A stretch of 64,000 nt of DNA from Gemmatimonadaceae bacterium (GCA_020852815.1 JADZAN010000009.1:1-64000); one strand, 5' to 3'. Shown: positions 33,987 through 43,037, counted from the stretch's first letter. Notes: generated from the sequence alone by a model not told the origin. Translations and numbers: made by a program.

Positions 33987-35372
33987 ATGATCCGATACAC
34001 CACTCGCTATCGGGCAGTCGCCGGGGCCCTGGCCCTTGCCGCATCGGTCGTGGCGACCGGCGCGTGCTCGCGCGACCGCCTGCTCGGCGTCACCGATCCC
34101 GACATCATCTCCCCGGGAGACCTCAACTCCGCCGACGGCGCCGAAGGGCTCCGCGTGGGGACCGTCAAGGTCTTCAAGTACATGACGGCGCTCGACGAAA
34201 GCTCGTGGTTCTACGGCGGGCTCCTCGTCGATGAATGGAAGTCGGCCGACACCTTCACCCAGCGCGACGAGACCGACCAGCGCAATGTGACCGAGGAGAA
34301 CTCGCTCGTCACCGTCGCCTATCGGCAGATCCATCGCACGCGCATCCAGGCGTTCAACGCCGCGAAGGCGCTGCAGACGTTCCAGCCGAACTCGAAGGGG
34401 AAGATCGGCGAGATGTTCTTCCTCAAGGGGTACGCCGAGCTGCAGTCGGCGCTCGACTTCTGCAACGGGCAGCCGTACGCCGACCTCTCGAGCGGAAGTC
34501 CGGACATCAACGCGGCAATCGACGGGCCGGCGGCGTTCGCTGTCGCACTCGCCTCGTTCGACTCGGCGCTCGCCTCGGTCGGCAGCGCCACCGACACACT
34601 CTCGCTGCGCGTGAAGTACTCGGCGCAGGTGGGACGCGCGCGCGCACTCCTGGCGACCGGCAAGTTCGCCGAAGCCGGGCAAGCGGTAGCCGGCATTCCG
34701 AAGGCGTTCTCGTTCAACCTCACCTGGTCCAGCCAGCAGGGAACCGAGGATAACCTGATCTGGGGGCTGGCCACGTCGGCGCGGCGCTACACCGTGCAGG
34801 ACTCGGCCGACTCGCAGGGCGGGAGAATCGTGAACGCGATGCCGTTCGTTTCGGCGAAGGACCCGCGCGTCCCGACCACCAAGCCGGCGGCGTTCCGCTT
34901 CGGCTTCGACGGCGTGACGCCGTACGACCGGCAGGATGTCTTCCCGGCGTTCAACTCGCCCGTGCCTGTGGCCAACTACGTCGACGCGCAGTTGGCGCTG
35001 GCGGAGTCGCAGCTCGTGGCCGGCGGCTCGGCGTGGCTGACGACGCTCAACGACCTGCGCACGGGTCCGACAGCTCTTGGCGCGTTGTCCATCTCGGGAA
35101 TGGCGCCGCTCACCGATCCGGGGACGCAGGCGGCGCGGTTGCAGCTGCTGTTCCGGGAGCGGGCGTTCTGGACGTTTGGGCGCGGACAGCGCCTGGGGGA
35201 TCTCCGCCGCATGATTCGCCAGCACGGCTTCACCGCCGCGCAGGTCTTTCCTGGCGAGGGCGGTCTCAACCCGCGCAAGAACGCGGCGTACGGTCCCGAC
35301 GTGAACCTCCCGGTGCCGCAGGCCGAGCGGAACAACCAGAAGTACACCGGCTGCATCGACCGGAAGGCCTAA
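33987..35372 (+). CDS. SusD/RagB-family nutrient-binding lipoprotein
   Basis: A 461-residue lipoprotein. The signal peptide ends in a lipobox (VVATGACS, Cys about residue 23). The helical SusD fold has TPR-like segments such as GEMFFLKGYAELQSALDFC and QVGRARALLATGKFAEAGQAV, and the C-terminal RERAFWTFGRGQRLGDLRRM typical of the family. It sits on the cell surface as the lid of the SusC channel. The ATG at 33987 is preferred because AGGTGA lies about nine bases upstream; a GTG at 33975 is an alternative. The TAA stop lies in a GCCTAACG word. Confidence 0.93.
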   Translation: MIRYTTRYRAVAGALALAASVVATGACSRDRLLGVTDPDIISPGDLNSADGAEGLRVGTVKVFKYMTALDESSWFYGGLLVDEWKSADTFTQRDETDQRNVTEENSLVTVAYRQIHRTRIQAFNAAKALQTFQPNSKGKIGEMFFLKGYAELQSALDFCNGQPYADLSSGSPDINAAIDGPAAFAVALASFDSALASVGSATDTLSLRVKYSAQVGRARALLATGKFAEAGQAVAGIPKAFSFNLTWSSQQGTEDNLIWGLATSARRYTVQDSADSQGGRIVNAMPFVSAKDPRVPTTKPAAFRFGFDGVTPYDRQDVFPAFNSPVPVANYVDAQLALAESQLVAGGSAWLTTLNDLRTGPTALGALSISGMAPLTDPGTQAARLQLLFRERAFWTFGRGQRLGDLRRMIRQHGFTAAQVFPGEGGLNPRKNAAYGPDVNLPVPQAERNNQKYTGCIDRKA

Positions 35373-35567
35373 CGAGCGTCGGTCGGCCGGTAACATCGGT
35401 CGGCGACAGTGACAGCGAAAGGAAGGACTCCGCGGGGATCTGTATCGCGCTGGCGATGCGGGTCCCCGCGGTGTTTCGTGGGCCGCGCGCGGGTGATGGG
35501 AGGGCGTGTTTGACGCGCGTGTTCGGCGCGCATGCTCGGCGCGAATGTTCGGCGCGCGATGGCGCGA

Positions 35568-36113
35568 TCAGGGGGTTGCGCCGTTGTTGCTGGCGAGCGG
35601 GAAGATGATCGTGCTCAGCAGGTGTGCGCGTCGCCCGGGGGCAGGCGGGCGCTTGGCGAGTTCGACCAGAAGGGTCTGCAACTCCGAAACGGCGCGCGCC
35701 TTCTCGTCATCATCCATCCAGAGCGTGAAGTGGCGATACCCCACCGCATCGTGCACCGGAGCCGCACCGGGTACATCGAGATACGCGTTGAACTCGGCGA
35801 GGATGGCCGCCATCGCGGCACTGAACGAGCGCCGATGATCGTCCGGCGACATGCGAGCCGACTCTTCGACCGTCACCAACGCACGGTCGTGTCGCAGTCG
35901 ATAGGTACGCTCGACGGTGCCGCGCACCCGTCGCTCGCCCACCACCTCGAGCACCCCATGCTCCGCGAGCACGGCGATGTGGCGATACAGCGTGGCCTTG
36001 GGGACCTGCGGAGCGCGCGCGTGGATCTGTGCGCTGGTGAGCGCACGCGCACCGGCGAGGGCGTAGACGATCCGAATGCGGGCCGGGTGGATCAGGAGGT
36101 CGACGGCGTCCAT
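35568..36113 (-). CDS. Winged-helix transcriptional regulator, ArsR-like
   Basis: A 181-residue protein whose first 85 residues form a winged helix: LIHPARIRIVYALAGARALTSAQIHARA, then PQVPKATLYRHIAVLAEHGVL as recognition helix, then a basic wing. The C-terminal half (about residues 85-165) resembles the ligand or dimer domain found in YdfH-like members. There are no metal-binding cysteines. It is divergent from an alpha/beta hydrolase across a 118-bp AT-rich gap that contains an inverted repeat (36150-36163), so it probably controls that gene and itself. Confidence 0.78.
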   Translation of the reverse strand: MDAVDLLIHPARIRIVYALAGARALTSAQIHARAPQVPKATLYRHIAVLAEHGVLEVVGERRVRGTVERTYRLRHDRALVTVEESARMSPDDHRRSFSAAMAAILAEFNAYLDVPGAAPVHDAVGYRHFTLWMDDDEKARAVSELQTLLVELAKRPPAPGRRAHLLSTIIFPLASNNGATP

Positions 36114-36149
36114 CGACAGAAGATCTCACCGATGCTAACATTCTCAAAA

Positions 36150-36163
36150 TTGATACCAATCAA
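36150..36163. promoter_or_regulatory. Dyad in the regulator/hydrolase intergenic region
   Basis: TTGAT-ACCA-ATCAA is an inverted repeat in the most AT-rich stretch of the region, 37 bp upstream of the regulator start. Its place between divergent regulator and target makes it a candidate operator. Short dyads also occur by chance. Confidence 0.35.
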
Positions 36164-36231
36164 GAAGTAGGACTCTTTCGTATGTCGCGCCGCTCGCTTG
36201 CCGCTCAGTGCCAGAATCGCCAAGTCGAGGT

Positions 36232-37164
36232 ATGACTGCGCTTTGCCAGCCTCCGGTCGGGGAGTACGTGACCGTTGGCGACCGGCGTTTGCTGGTGCAT
36301 CGGCGGGGTACTGAGGGGCCGACGATCGTCTTCCTTCCCGGCGCGGGGACCGTGGGGATCGACTACTGGTCGGCGTTTGAGGGGGCCAGCGCGCTGTCGA
36401 CTTGCATCCTCTATGACCGGGCCGGCACCGGGTGGAGTGACGACGCCCCACTCCCGCGCACCGCCGACCAGGTCACCGACGAGCTTTACGCGCTGCTCAA
36501 CGCGCTCGACGGTGAGTCAGGGGGAGCGTCTCCGGTGCTGCTGGTCGGCCACTCGTTGGGGGGTGGCTACGCGCAGCACTTCGCGCGGCGTTTTCCCGGA
36601 AGAGTCTGCGCCCTTCTCCTCCTCGATCCGGCGCACCAGGACTATCCCAGCTACGAACCGCCCGCGATCGCGGCCGCGGCGGCGGCCGCGGCGGCCGAGT
36701 CGGCATCGGCGACCGGCGACGCTGTGGCGGAATGGGTCCCGCCTGCCGAGTTGCTGCAGGGGTTCGCGGCGCTCTTCGCGGAGAAGTTCGCCGCGTATCC
36801 GCCGGCGATTCGCGACGCCGCCATCGACTATCACACCAAGCGGTGGCGCACGGGGCTGCTGGAGTCGTCCAACGCGCACGCGCTGTATGCGCAGTTTGCA
36901 GAGGCGCCGCCTCTTCCCGACGTGCCGCTCGTGGTGTTGACCGCGCTCGCCCTCGACGCCGGTGCGCGCTTCTTCATGAGCGATGCGCTGCAGCAGGAGG
37001 TGATCGATGGCAAGGCGCGCCTCAACGCCTTCATTGCCGCGTCGGTCCCGCGGGGGGCGGAGCGCGTACTCCCCGACGCCTCGCACAGCTTCATGGCCGC
37101 CGAGCGTGCGGACGCGGTGGCTGCGGCGATTGGCGACCTGCTCGCGCACGTGACGCGCGCGTAG
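36232..37164 (+). CDS. Alpha/beta-fold hydrolase
   Basis: A 310-residue hydrolase. It begins near GEYVTVGDRRLLVHRRG and has IVFLPGAGTVGIDYW (oxyanion region), YDRAGTGWSD, and VGHSLGGGYAQHFAR with the nucleophile Ser in GHSLGG. LLLLDPAHQDYP is followed by an alanine-rich lid, and LPDASHSFMAAE holds the catalytic His. The reaction is unknown (esterase, epoxide hydrolase or haloalkane-type). An alternative GTG at 36208 adds eight residues; neither start has a good ribosome-binding site. It is likely controlled by the divergent winged-helix regulator. Confidence 0.82.
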   Translation: MTALCQPPVGEYVTVGDRRLLVHRRGTEGPTIVFLPGAGTVGIDYWSAFEGASALSTCILYDRAGTGWSDDAPLPRTADQVTDELYALLNALDGESGGASPVLLVGHSLGGGYAQHFARRFPGRVCALLLLDPAHQDYPSYEPPAIAAAAAAAAAESASATGDAVAEWVPPAELLQGFAALFAEKFAAYPPAIRDAAIDYHTKRWRTGLLESSNAHALYAQFAEAPPLPDVPLVVLTALALDAGARFFMSDALQQEVIDGKARLNAFIAASVPRGAERVLPDASHSFMAAERADAVAAAIGDLLAHVTRA

Positions 37165-37445
37165 GTGTGTGCGACGTGCGGAACAGCCGGCAGCTGGCGG
37201 GGTTCCATTCTGCAAGCGCGCGCCCCGTCGTGACGGGGAGCGCTGGCGCTGTGTGCACATGGGGGATGCCCGCCGGGTATCCCCTTCGTCGTTAGGTCAT
37301 GCGTGGACGCGCGCGCACCTGACGACTGGCGTTGCGGCCGGCGGCGTCAGGGGGCCATGCGCCTTCCCGTGTCGAAGCGATGCAGAGGCCGACGCGCTCG
37401 CCAGCGTTCGCTGGCATCGCGACGGCCACCAGACCGGGAGGACTC

Positions 37446-38015
37446 GTGGAACGCCGTACCAGACTGGCCATGGCGACGCTGGCCATGCTCGTGGGCAGCC
37501 TGTCGCCACATGCACCACTCCGCGCGCAGATCACCGAGCTCGCGCGCACGCCGATTGCCGACGCGGCGCAAATCACCTTCGGCTATCTCTGCGACGACCG
37601 CTTCGTGATCCGCAACGACGGCACCAGGCCGATCGACCTGGAGTACGGGCTGGAGAAGGGAACCGAGCACACCAAGCTCGCACTCGGCGCGCGCGAATCC
37701 GTCGAGCTGCAGTCCAAGGCCAAGTCGGCAATGGAACTGTGGATGGACGGCAAGCTGATCGCCAGGGCCGTGAAGGAGAAGCGATCGTGCAAGGACGTGC
37801 AGGGGAACGCGTCGGTGACGGTCAAGGCGCTGGACGTTGCCACCAACAAGACGCAGCGGGGTTACGCGTATGGTATGCCGTATCCCTTCTATGACCCGTG
37901 GGGCTTCTCGTACTACGGCTACGCGGGGTGGGGGTGGCGGCCGTACTACTACACGCCGGCGGTGAGCTATCCGATCATCATCGGTGGTCGCGGGCGCGGG
38001 GGGCACCGGCGTTAG
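37446..38015 (+). CDS. Exported protein of unknown function with YG-rich tail
   Basis: A 189-residue protein with a signal peptide (TRLAMATLAMLVGSLSPHAP, then LRAQI), a small domain ITFGYLCDDRFVIRNDGTRPIDLEYGLEKG that resembles an immunoglobulin-like strand pattern with two cysteines, and a Tyr/Gly/Trp-rich tail ending IIIGGRGRGGHRR. No family is recognised. The GTG at 37446 is chosen as start because GGGAGG lies four bases upstream and it directly precedes the signal peptide. The TAG stop is inside a CGTTAGGC word that is also the first base set of a 55-bp repeat. Confidence 0.65.
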   Translation: MERRTRLAMATLAMLVGSLSPHAPLRAQITELARTPIADAAQITFGYLCDDRFVIRNDGTRPIDLEYGLEKGTEHTKLALGARESVELQSKAKSAMELWMDGKLIARAVKEKRSCKDVQGNASVTVKALDVATNKTQRGYAYGMPYPFYDPWGFSYYGYAGWGWRPYYYTPAVSYPIIIGGRGRGGHRR

Positions 38016-38109
38016 GCGCGCCGCGGGCGCGCGGCGAGCGTGAAGCGGGCGCTGGGGGCGCCGGCGTTAGGCGCGCCGCGGGCGCGCGGCGAGCGTGGAG
38101 CGGGCGCTG
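38006..38109. repeat. 49-bp direct repeat (55-bp period) after a stop codon
   Basis: A 49-bp sequence at 38006-38054 recurs at 38061-38109 with one difference. It begins CCGGCGTTAGGCGCGCCGCG and overlaps the stop codon of the 37446-38015 gene, so the array grew from the gene end. Confidence 0.9.
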
Positions 38110-38577
38110 CGCCGGGCGTTGGGCGGTGCTGCCGGCGAGGTTCGGCTCACGCGAAGGTGCGACGGTGCGACGGTGCGAGGCGTTGGGGACGAAGGGGTCT
38201 CCGGCGCCTCGTGCGTTGGGGGGGGGCACGGGTGTGGCGGCGTGAGCGTGGGGGTGCGAACGTGAACGCGCGCGCGTAGCGCACGGAGGGAAGGACGGCG
38301 CAGCGGCGAGGCGTCCGCGCGAGGAGAGCAGCCGCCAGCGTCGCCTGTGGAGGATGGACGGGGGTCTGCCGCGAGGGGCGACCCATACTCCGTCGCGCCA
38401 CACGGCACCGGAGCACCGGCGCCTCCCAGCACCCCCCCCAGAGCCCCCCCGCGCGCGCCCTCCGGGCGCGCGCACTCCCGTCTCCCGTCTCCCGTCCCCC
38501 GTCCCCCTCCAGCACCCTCCCCTTCCGCGCCGTAGAATAGAACGTCCATCGCCCCACCTTCGTCCGGAGCACCTCCG
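38110..38577. other. Repeat-rich intergenic region before the S9 peptidase
   Basis: About 470 bp without a convincing gene. It contains short direct repeats (GTGCGACG near 38155; GTCTCCC near 38480) and a perfect 10-bp stem hairpin 38451-38460/38464-38473 (core GCGCGCGCCC, loop TCC). Open frames across it are low-complexity arginine, alanine and proline and look non-coding. Confidence 0.55.
38451..38473. terminator. Perfect GC hairpin in the intergenic region
   Basis: GCGCGCGCCC-TCC-GGGCGCGCGC, a 10-bp perfect stem with a 3-nt loop, about 105 bp upstream of the S9 peptidase start. It is not followed by U residues; structure only, function unknown. Confidence 0.4.
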
Positions 38578-40824
38578 ATGCCGACCGTCCGTTCGTCCGT
38601 TCTCGTCCTCGCGGCGTTAGGCGCGCCGCTGGCGCCGCTCGCGTCCCAGCCGCTGCGCCCCATGACCTTCATGGACCAGCAGCTCATGCGGCAGGTGGGT
38701 GCGCCCACCCTCTCGAACGACGGGAGCCGTCTCCTCTACACCCTCTCCGTCCCCAACTGGAAGGAGGCCAAGCGCTACACCGACATCTTCGTCGTCAACG
38801 TGCGCGACGGCCTTCCCAGCACGCGCCAGCTGACCTTCACCAAGGACAAGAACGAAAACACGCCGCGCTGGTCGACCGACGGCTCGTTCTTCGTCTTCAG
38901 CAGCAACCGCGACGCCGCCAACGGGGCGCCGACGCAGCAGCTCTACTACATGCATCCCGACGGCGGCGAGGCGCAGCGCATCACCGACGCCAAGGACGGC
39001 GTCGGCGCCTACGCCTTTTCCAAGGACGGCAAGTGGCTCGCCTTCAGCGCCGGCAAGAGCGACGAGCAGCAGCTCTGGCTCCTCCCCACCGCCGGGATCG
39101 ACACCGCCAAGGCCCGCCCGCTCACCAGGCACGCGACCCCCATCCTGTCGTGGCGCTTCTCCGAGGACGGCAGGCGCATCTACTTCACGTCGCCCGACTC
39201 CGTCGACAAGGCCAACAAGGAGCGGATGGAGAAGAAGTTCGACGTCCGCATCCGCAACCAGGACATCCCGCTCAACCACCTCTGGGTGGTCGACGTCGCC
39301 TCGGGGAGCGAGAAGCGCCTGACGAGTGGCGACACCTTCTCCGTCGAGGGCTACTCGCTCTCCGACGACGGCAAGTGGGCCGGCGTGCGGGCAACGCCTA
39401 ACGACCGGTACGCACGCACCACCATGGAAGGCGGCAACCACAGCGATCTCTACTTGCTGAACCTCGACACCGGGGGGCTGGAACGGCTCACGAACAACAA
39501 GGGGATCTCGGAGTCGAGCCTCTCCTTTGCGCCTGACGGCAAGACGATCGCCTTCTCGGCATCCGACGACTTCGTCTACTTCCGCGCCAACAAGGTCTAC
39601 GTGCGCGATATCGCCGCGACCAACGGCCCGTGGAAGAAGCTGGGCGCCAGCTACGACGGCGACGTGACGATCGGCTGGTGGTCCGACGACTCGCGGACCA
39701 TCTACTTCAACGACGGCGTGAAGGCGACCAATCAGGTCCTCGCCCTCGACGTCGCCGGCAACACCGTCCGGCAGCTCACGACCTATCGCGCCGTCGTCGG
39801 CGCCCAGAAGGATGACGCGAGCGGCAAGATCGTGGTCCAGTACACCGACCCCAGGACGCCGGCCATCCACTTCATCGTCGACAAGGTCGACGACCTCGCC
39901 ACCAAGGCCTCATGGAAGCAGGTCACCAACGCCAACCCGCAGGTTGCGAACTTCGCGTTAGGCGAGGAAGAGGAAATCTGCTGGAAGTCGGTCGACAAGA
40001 AGGAGACGTGCGGAATCCTCGTGAAGCCCGTCGGCTACACCCCGGGCAAGCGCTACCCGCTCATCGTCGCCATCCACGGCGGGCCGCAGTCGGCCGACGT
40101 CCTGGGCTTCAACGGCGGCTACGGCGCGCAAGCCTACGCCGGCGACGGCTACATGGTCCTCAAGCCCAACTACCGCGGCTCCACCAACTACGGCGAGGCG
40201 CACAAGTGGGGGATCGTCAACGACTACTTCAAGAAGGGCTATGAAGACATCATCACCGGCGTCGACAAGTTGATCGCCGATGGCTTGGTGGACGGCGACA
40301 AGATGGGCGTGCTCGGCTGGAGCGCCGGCGGCCACTGGACCAACTGGACCATCACCCACACCACGCGCTTCAAGGCCGCCTCGTCAGGCGCCGGCACCGC
40401 CAACTGGATCTCGATGTACGCGCAGAGCGACATGCAGGACGTGCGCATGCACTACCTCGGCAACAAGCTGCCGTACGAGGACTTCGAGCCGTACTGGAAG
40501 CAGTCGCCCATTCGCTACATCAAGTCCGCCAGGACACCGACCATGATCCACGTCGTCGACGGCGACCCGCGCGTCCCGCGCCCGCAGAGCGAGGAGCTGC
40601 ACATGGCGCTCCGCCAACTCGGCGTCCCCACGGAACTCTTCGTCTACCCAGGCTCCACGCACGGCATCCCCGACCCCCGCAACCAGCTCCTCAAGTCGGT
40701 GGCCGAGAAGGCGTGGATGGACCACTGGATCCTTGGGAAGGGGAGCTTCAAGTGGCAGGACGTGCTGAAGACGCTCGAGGACTCGGCGCCGGCGCCCAAG
40801 GCGGCGACCACGTCGAGCAACTAG
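38578..40824 (+). CDS. S9-family serine peptidase (DPP-IV/acylaminoacyl-peptidase-like), exported
   Basis: A 748-residue protein. The signal peptide (VLVLAALGAPLAPLASQ) is followed by a beta-propeller of TolB/DPP-IV type (RWSTDGSFFVFSSNRD, FSKDGKWLAFSAG, FSEDGRRIYFTS) and an alpha/beta-hydrolase peptidase domain from about residue 480: PLIVAIHGGPQS, NYRGSTNYGEAH, GWSAGG with S582, VVDGDPRVP with D663, and GSTHGIPDP with H695. The full catalytic triad is present. It removes dipeptides or blocked residues from oligopeptides in the periplasm. It is monocistronic and followed by a strong hairpin at 40838. Confidence 0.93.
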   Translation: MPTVRSSVLVLAALGAPLAPLASQPLRPMTFMDQQLMRQVGAPTLSNDGSRLLYTLSVPNWKEAKRYTDIFVVNVRDGLPSTRQLTFTKDKNENTPRWSTDGSFFVFSSNRDAANGAPTQQLYYMHPDGGEAQRITDAKDGVGAYAFSKDGKWLAFSAGKSDEQQLWLLPTAGIDTAKARPLTRHATPILSWRFSEDGRRIYFTSPDSVDKANKERMEKKFDVRIRNQDIPLNHLWVVDVASGSEKRLTSGDTFSVEGYSLSDDGKWAGVRATPNDRYARTTMEGGNHSDLYLLNLDTGGLERLTNNKGISESSLSFAPDGKTIAFSASDDFVYFRANKVYVRDIAATNGPWKKLGASYDGDVTIGWWSDDSRTIYFNDGVKATNQVLALDVAGNTVRQLTTYRAVVGAQKDDASGKIVVQYTDPRTPAIHFIVDKVDDLATKASWKQVTNANPQVANFALGEEEEICWKSVDKKETCGILVKPVGYTPGKRYPLIVAIHGGPQSADVLGFNGGYGAQAYAGDGYMVLKPNYRGSTNYGEAHKWGIVNDYFKKGYEDIITGVDKLIADGLVDGDKMGVLGWSAGGHWTNWTITHTTRFKAASSGAGTANWISMYAQSDMQDVRMHYLGNKLPYEDFEPYWKQSPIRYIKSARTPTMIHVVDGDPRVPRPQSEELHMALRQLGVPTELFVYPGSTHGIPDPRNQLLKSVAEKAWMDHWILGKGSFKWQDVLKTLEDSAPAPKAATTSSN

Positions 40825-40837
40825 GAGTCTGTCCCGG

Positions 40838-40871
40838 CTCTCGCTGGGGGGAGTGAAGCCCCCAGCGAGAG
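40838..40871 (+). terminator. Hairpin terminator after the S9 peptidase
   Basis: Arms 40838-40850 and 40859-40871 (CTCTCGCTGGGGG) form a perfect 13-bp stem with loop GAGTGAAG, 13 bases after the stop codon. There is no U tract. The CGCTGGGGG/CCCCCAGCG core recalls the hairpin at 17937-17954, so this may be a family of 3'-end hairpins. Confidence 0.65.
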
Positions 40872-41018
40872 TTGGGGGCGAGGGGGTCTGCGTGCAGCCG
40901 AAGCCGTTGGCGAGCGGCGTCCCGTGGGAGGGTGAGGGACATGCCGGGGGAGCGGGTGCGGCAGCGGACGTGGTAGCTTTCTCACCCTCCGAAGTCTTCC
41001 GAGTCCCGTTCCACCGCC

Positions 41019-41546
41019 ATGACCCATTCCGACCGCGCCAAGGGCGTTGACGACACTGGCGTGAACGCAGCGACCGCCGGCGAGACCACCGGCCCGACCG
41101 CCGGCGCCCTCACCATTCGCCAGGTGATGGCGGTCGCCGCCCTGCTCAATGCGGGGGTCGCGCTCTACCTCCACCTGTGGAAGCTGGGCTTCATGGGGGC
41201 GCTGGCGTGCGGGGCCGGCCACGGATGCGAGATGGTGCAGCTCTCGTCGTGGGGGTGGTTCCTTGGCGTGGACGTCGCCTTGATTGGCGCCGTGGGCTAC
41301 ACCCTCATCCTGGTCGTGGCCATCCTCGGCACGCAGGAGCGATTCGCCAGCGACCGGTGGCCGTCGCTCGTCCTCATGGCGCTCGTCTATCCGGCGTTTG
41401 TCTTCACGCTCCGCCTCAAGTACGCGGAGTTCATCATCATGAAGACGTTCTGCCCGTGGTGCGCCATATCGGCCGTGACCATGACGGCGTTCACCGTGCT
41501 GGTCTGGCTGGACTGGAAGCGCGTGCGAGAGGCCGCCGCATCGTGA
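41019..41546 (+). CDS. Vitamin K epoxide reductase (VKOR) family protein
   Basis: A 175-residue inner-membrane protein of the VKOR family with four or five helices. Conserved cysteines: the loop pair C64 and C70 (CGAGHGC) and the active-site C145-P-W-C148 in the last helix. These relay electrons from a DsbA/thioredoxin-like partner to quinone, supporting disulfide formation in the periplasm. No thioredoxin domain is fused, so the partner must be encoded elsewhere. The first 30 residues are polar and variable. A small membrane protein gene follows 73 bp downstream on the same strand. Confidence 0.9.
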   Translation: MTHSDRAKGVDDTGVNAATAGETTGPTAGALTIRQVMAVAALLNAGVALYLHLWKLGFMGALACGAGHGCEMVQLSSWGWFLGVDVALIGAVGYTLILVVAILGTQERFASDRWPSLVLMALVYPAFVFTLRLKYAEFIIMKTFCPWCAISAVTMTAFTVLVWLDWKRVREAAAS

Positions 41547-41619
41547 GGGAGGGGCGGCGGCGCGGGGGCGGGCACGAAAGCCGGCGCCGGCGCGGAACGA
41601 CATCACCGGAGGCGTAGCC

Positions 41620-41970
41620 GTGTTCGAGCATCGATCAGAGCCGCTCATTCCGCGTCGCGAGTTCTACCAGCGCCTGGCCTACTCCACCGCAGTGGGGAGC
41701 GCCATAGTCGCCATATCACTCGGCGTGGGGATGGCGGGCTATCACGGTTTCGAGGGAATGCCGTGGCTCGACGCCTTCCTCAACGCCTCGATGCTACTGG
41801 GCGGAATGGGGCCGGTGACGGAACTGCACACGTCGGGGGGGAAGCTCTTCGCCGGGGTGTTCGCGCTTTACTGCGGCCTCGCCGTGATCCTCGTTGCCGG
41901 CATCACGCTGTCGCCCGTGGTGCACCGGTTCTTCCACAAGCTGCACGCCGACGTCGAGGACCGGGACTAG
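41620..41970 (+). CDS. Small conserved membrane protein
   Basis: A 116-residue protein with three hydrophobic segments (VGSAIVAISLGVGMAGYHGF, WLDAFLNASMLLGGMGPV, GVFALYCGLAVILVAGITL). The motif LLGGMGPVTELHTSGGKLFAG between helices two and three is reminiscent of small two-helix ion-channel-like proteins annotated as hypothetical in many bacteria. Function unknown. The GTG start at 41620 is supported by GGAGG seven bases upstream. It may be co-transcribed with the VKOR gene. Confidence 0.75.
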   Translation: MFEHRSEPLIPRREFYQRLAYSTAVGSAIVAISLGVGMAGYHGFEGMPWLDAFLNASMLLGGMGPVTELHTSGGKLFAGVFALYCGLAVILVAGITLSPVVHRFFHKLHADVEDRD

Positions 41971-42023
41971 GGTCGTGATCGCAGAATTGACATAGCAGAC
42001 TAGCGGTCAGCCTTGCGGTCAGC

Positions 42024-42072
42024 TTTGGGGTCAGAGTCACCGAGAATTTGGTTCGGTGACTCTGACCCCAAA
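42024..42072. repeat. Palindromic element, copy 3 (20-bp perfect arms)
   Basis: Arms 42024-42043 and 42053-42072 are perfect complements around the same 9-nt loop GAATTTGGT as copies 1 and 2. It lies in the 149-bp gap between the small membrane protein and the ilvE stop (convergent genes). A 12-13-bp tandem repeat CGGTCAGC(C/T)TTG sits just to its left. Confidence 0.9.
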
Positions 42073-42119
42073 TGGCGCAAGTGGGCAATCTGCCACGACT
42101 TACGTTTTCGCGCCCGCTT

Positions 42120-43037
42120 TCAGCGATACACCGGCGCCAGCCAGCTTTTGTACATCGCGACCTTTCCTGTCACAACATCGAAGAAGAGCGAGCGGAGCTT
42201 GCTCGTCACTGCCCCCATCACCCCATCGCCCACGTTACGGTGCTCGATCCTGGTGATGGCGCAGATCTGGACGCCGGTCCCGCACATGAAGGCTTCATCG
42301 GCGATGTAGACCTCGCTGCGATCGATGTTGCGCTCGACGACGGGAACACCGAGTTCGTCGCGCAGGAGCTGGATGACCGACCGGCGGACAATTCCCTCCA
42401 GCACGTTGCTCTGCACGCTCGGCGTGATAGCCACGCCATCGCGGACGATGAAGAAGTTCGCAACGCTCATCTCCGACACGTGGCCGTCCTCGTTGAGCAC
42501 GAGCGCCTCGTCGTAGCCCGCCAGCCGCACGTCGGTGCTGCTGAGCGCGGAGTTCACGTAGGCGCCGGCAATCTTGCCGCGCGCGGGAATGGCGTTGTCC
42601 TCCACGCGCCGCCACGCCGAGAAGGCCACGTGCGTCCCGGTTTCATTCGACGTGTAGGCCCCAAACGGGAGGGAGAAGATGGTGACGGCGTCGTCGAGTG
42701 CGTTGAGGCGCACGGCGATGGTCTCGCTCGCCTTGTACGCCAGCGGGCGAATGTAGCAGTTCTCCCGCCACCCCTCGGTGCGCAGCAACTCGGTGACGAT
42801 CTCCGTGAGCGACTGCGGCGTGTAGTCGAGCTGCATGCGCAGCAACGACGCCGAGTGGAGGAAGCGCTTGAAGTGATCGCGCGGGCGAAAGACGTACAAC
42901 TGCTCCTCGTCCGCGTTCCAGTAGCCGCGCAGGCCGCCAAACACGCCGGTGCCGTAGTTGAAGGCGTGCGTCATCACGCTGACCTTGGCGTCGGCAATCG
43001 GGACGATCTGCTTGCCGAAATAGGCGAAACGGGTCAT
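42120..43037 (-). CDS. ilvE: Branched-chain-amino-acid aminotransferase
   Basis: A 305-residue class IV aminotransferase. It begins FAYFGKQIVPIADAKVSVMTHAFNYGTGVFGGLRGYW, the family's N-terminal signature (quoted in part by position 2-40). The PLP lysine is K155 in GKIAGAYVNSAL, followed by EALVLNEDGHVSEMSVANFF and TPSVQSNVLEGIVRRSV. It makes or degrades Leu, Ile and Val in the cytoplasm. The ATG at 43037 is used; the open frame further upstream (to 43184) is made of a 15-bp tandem repeat encoding AGDSV and is not part of the family. Confidence 0.93.
   Translation of the reverse strand: MTRFAYFGKQIVPIADAKVSVMTHAFNYGTGVFGGLRGYWNADEEQLYVFRPRDHFKRFLHSASLLRMQLDYTPQSLTEIVTELLRTEGWRENCYIRPLAYKASETIAVRLNALDDAVTIFSLPFGAYTSNETGTHVAFSAWRRVEDNAIPARGKIAGAYVNSALSSTDVRLAGYDEALVLNEDGHVSEMSVANFFIVRDGVAITPSVQSNVLEGIVRRSVIQLLRDELGVPVVERNIDRSEVYIADEAFMCGTGVQICAITRIEHRNVGDGVMGAVTSKLRSLFFDVVTGKVAMYKSWLAPVYR

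Noticed and set aside
38016-38577. Small coding genes in the repeat-rich gap
   Set aside because: All frames give Arg/Ala/Pro/Gly-biased low-complexity peptides on both strands, and the DNA is dominated by repeats.
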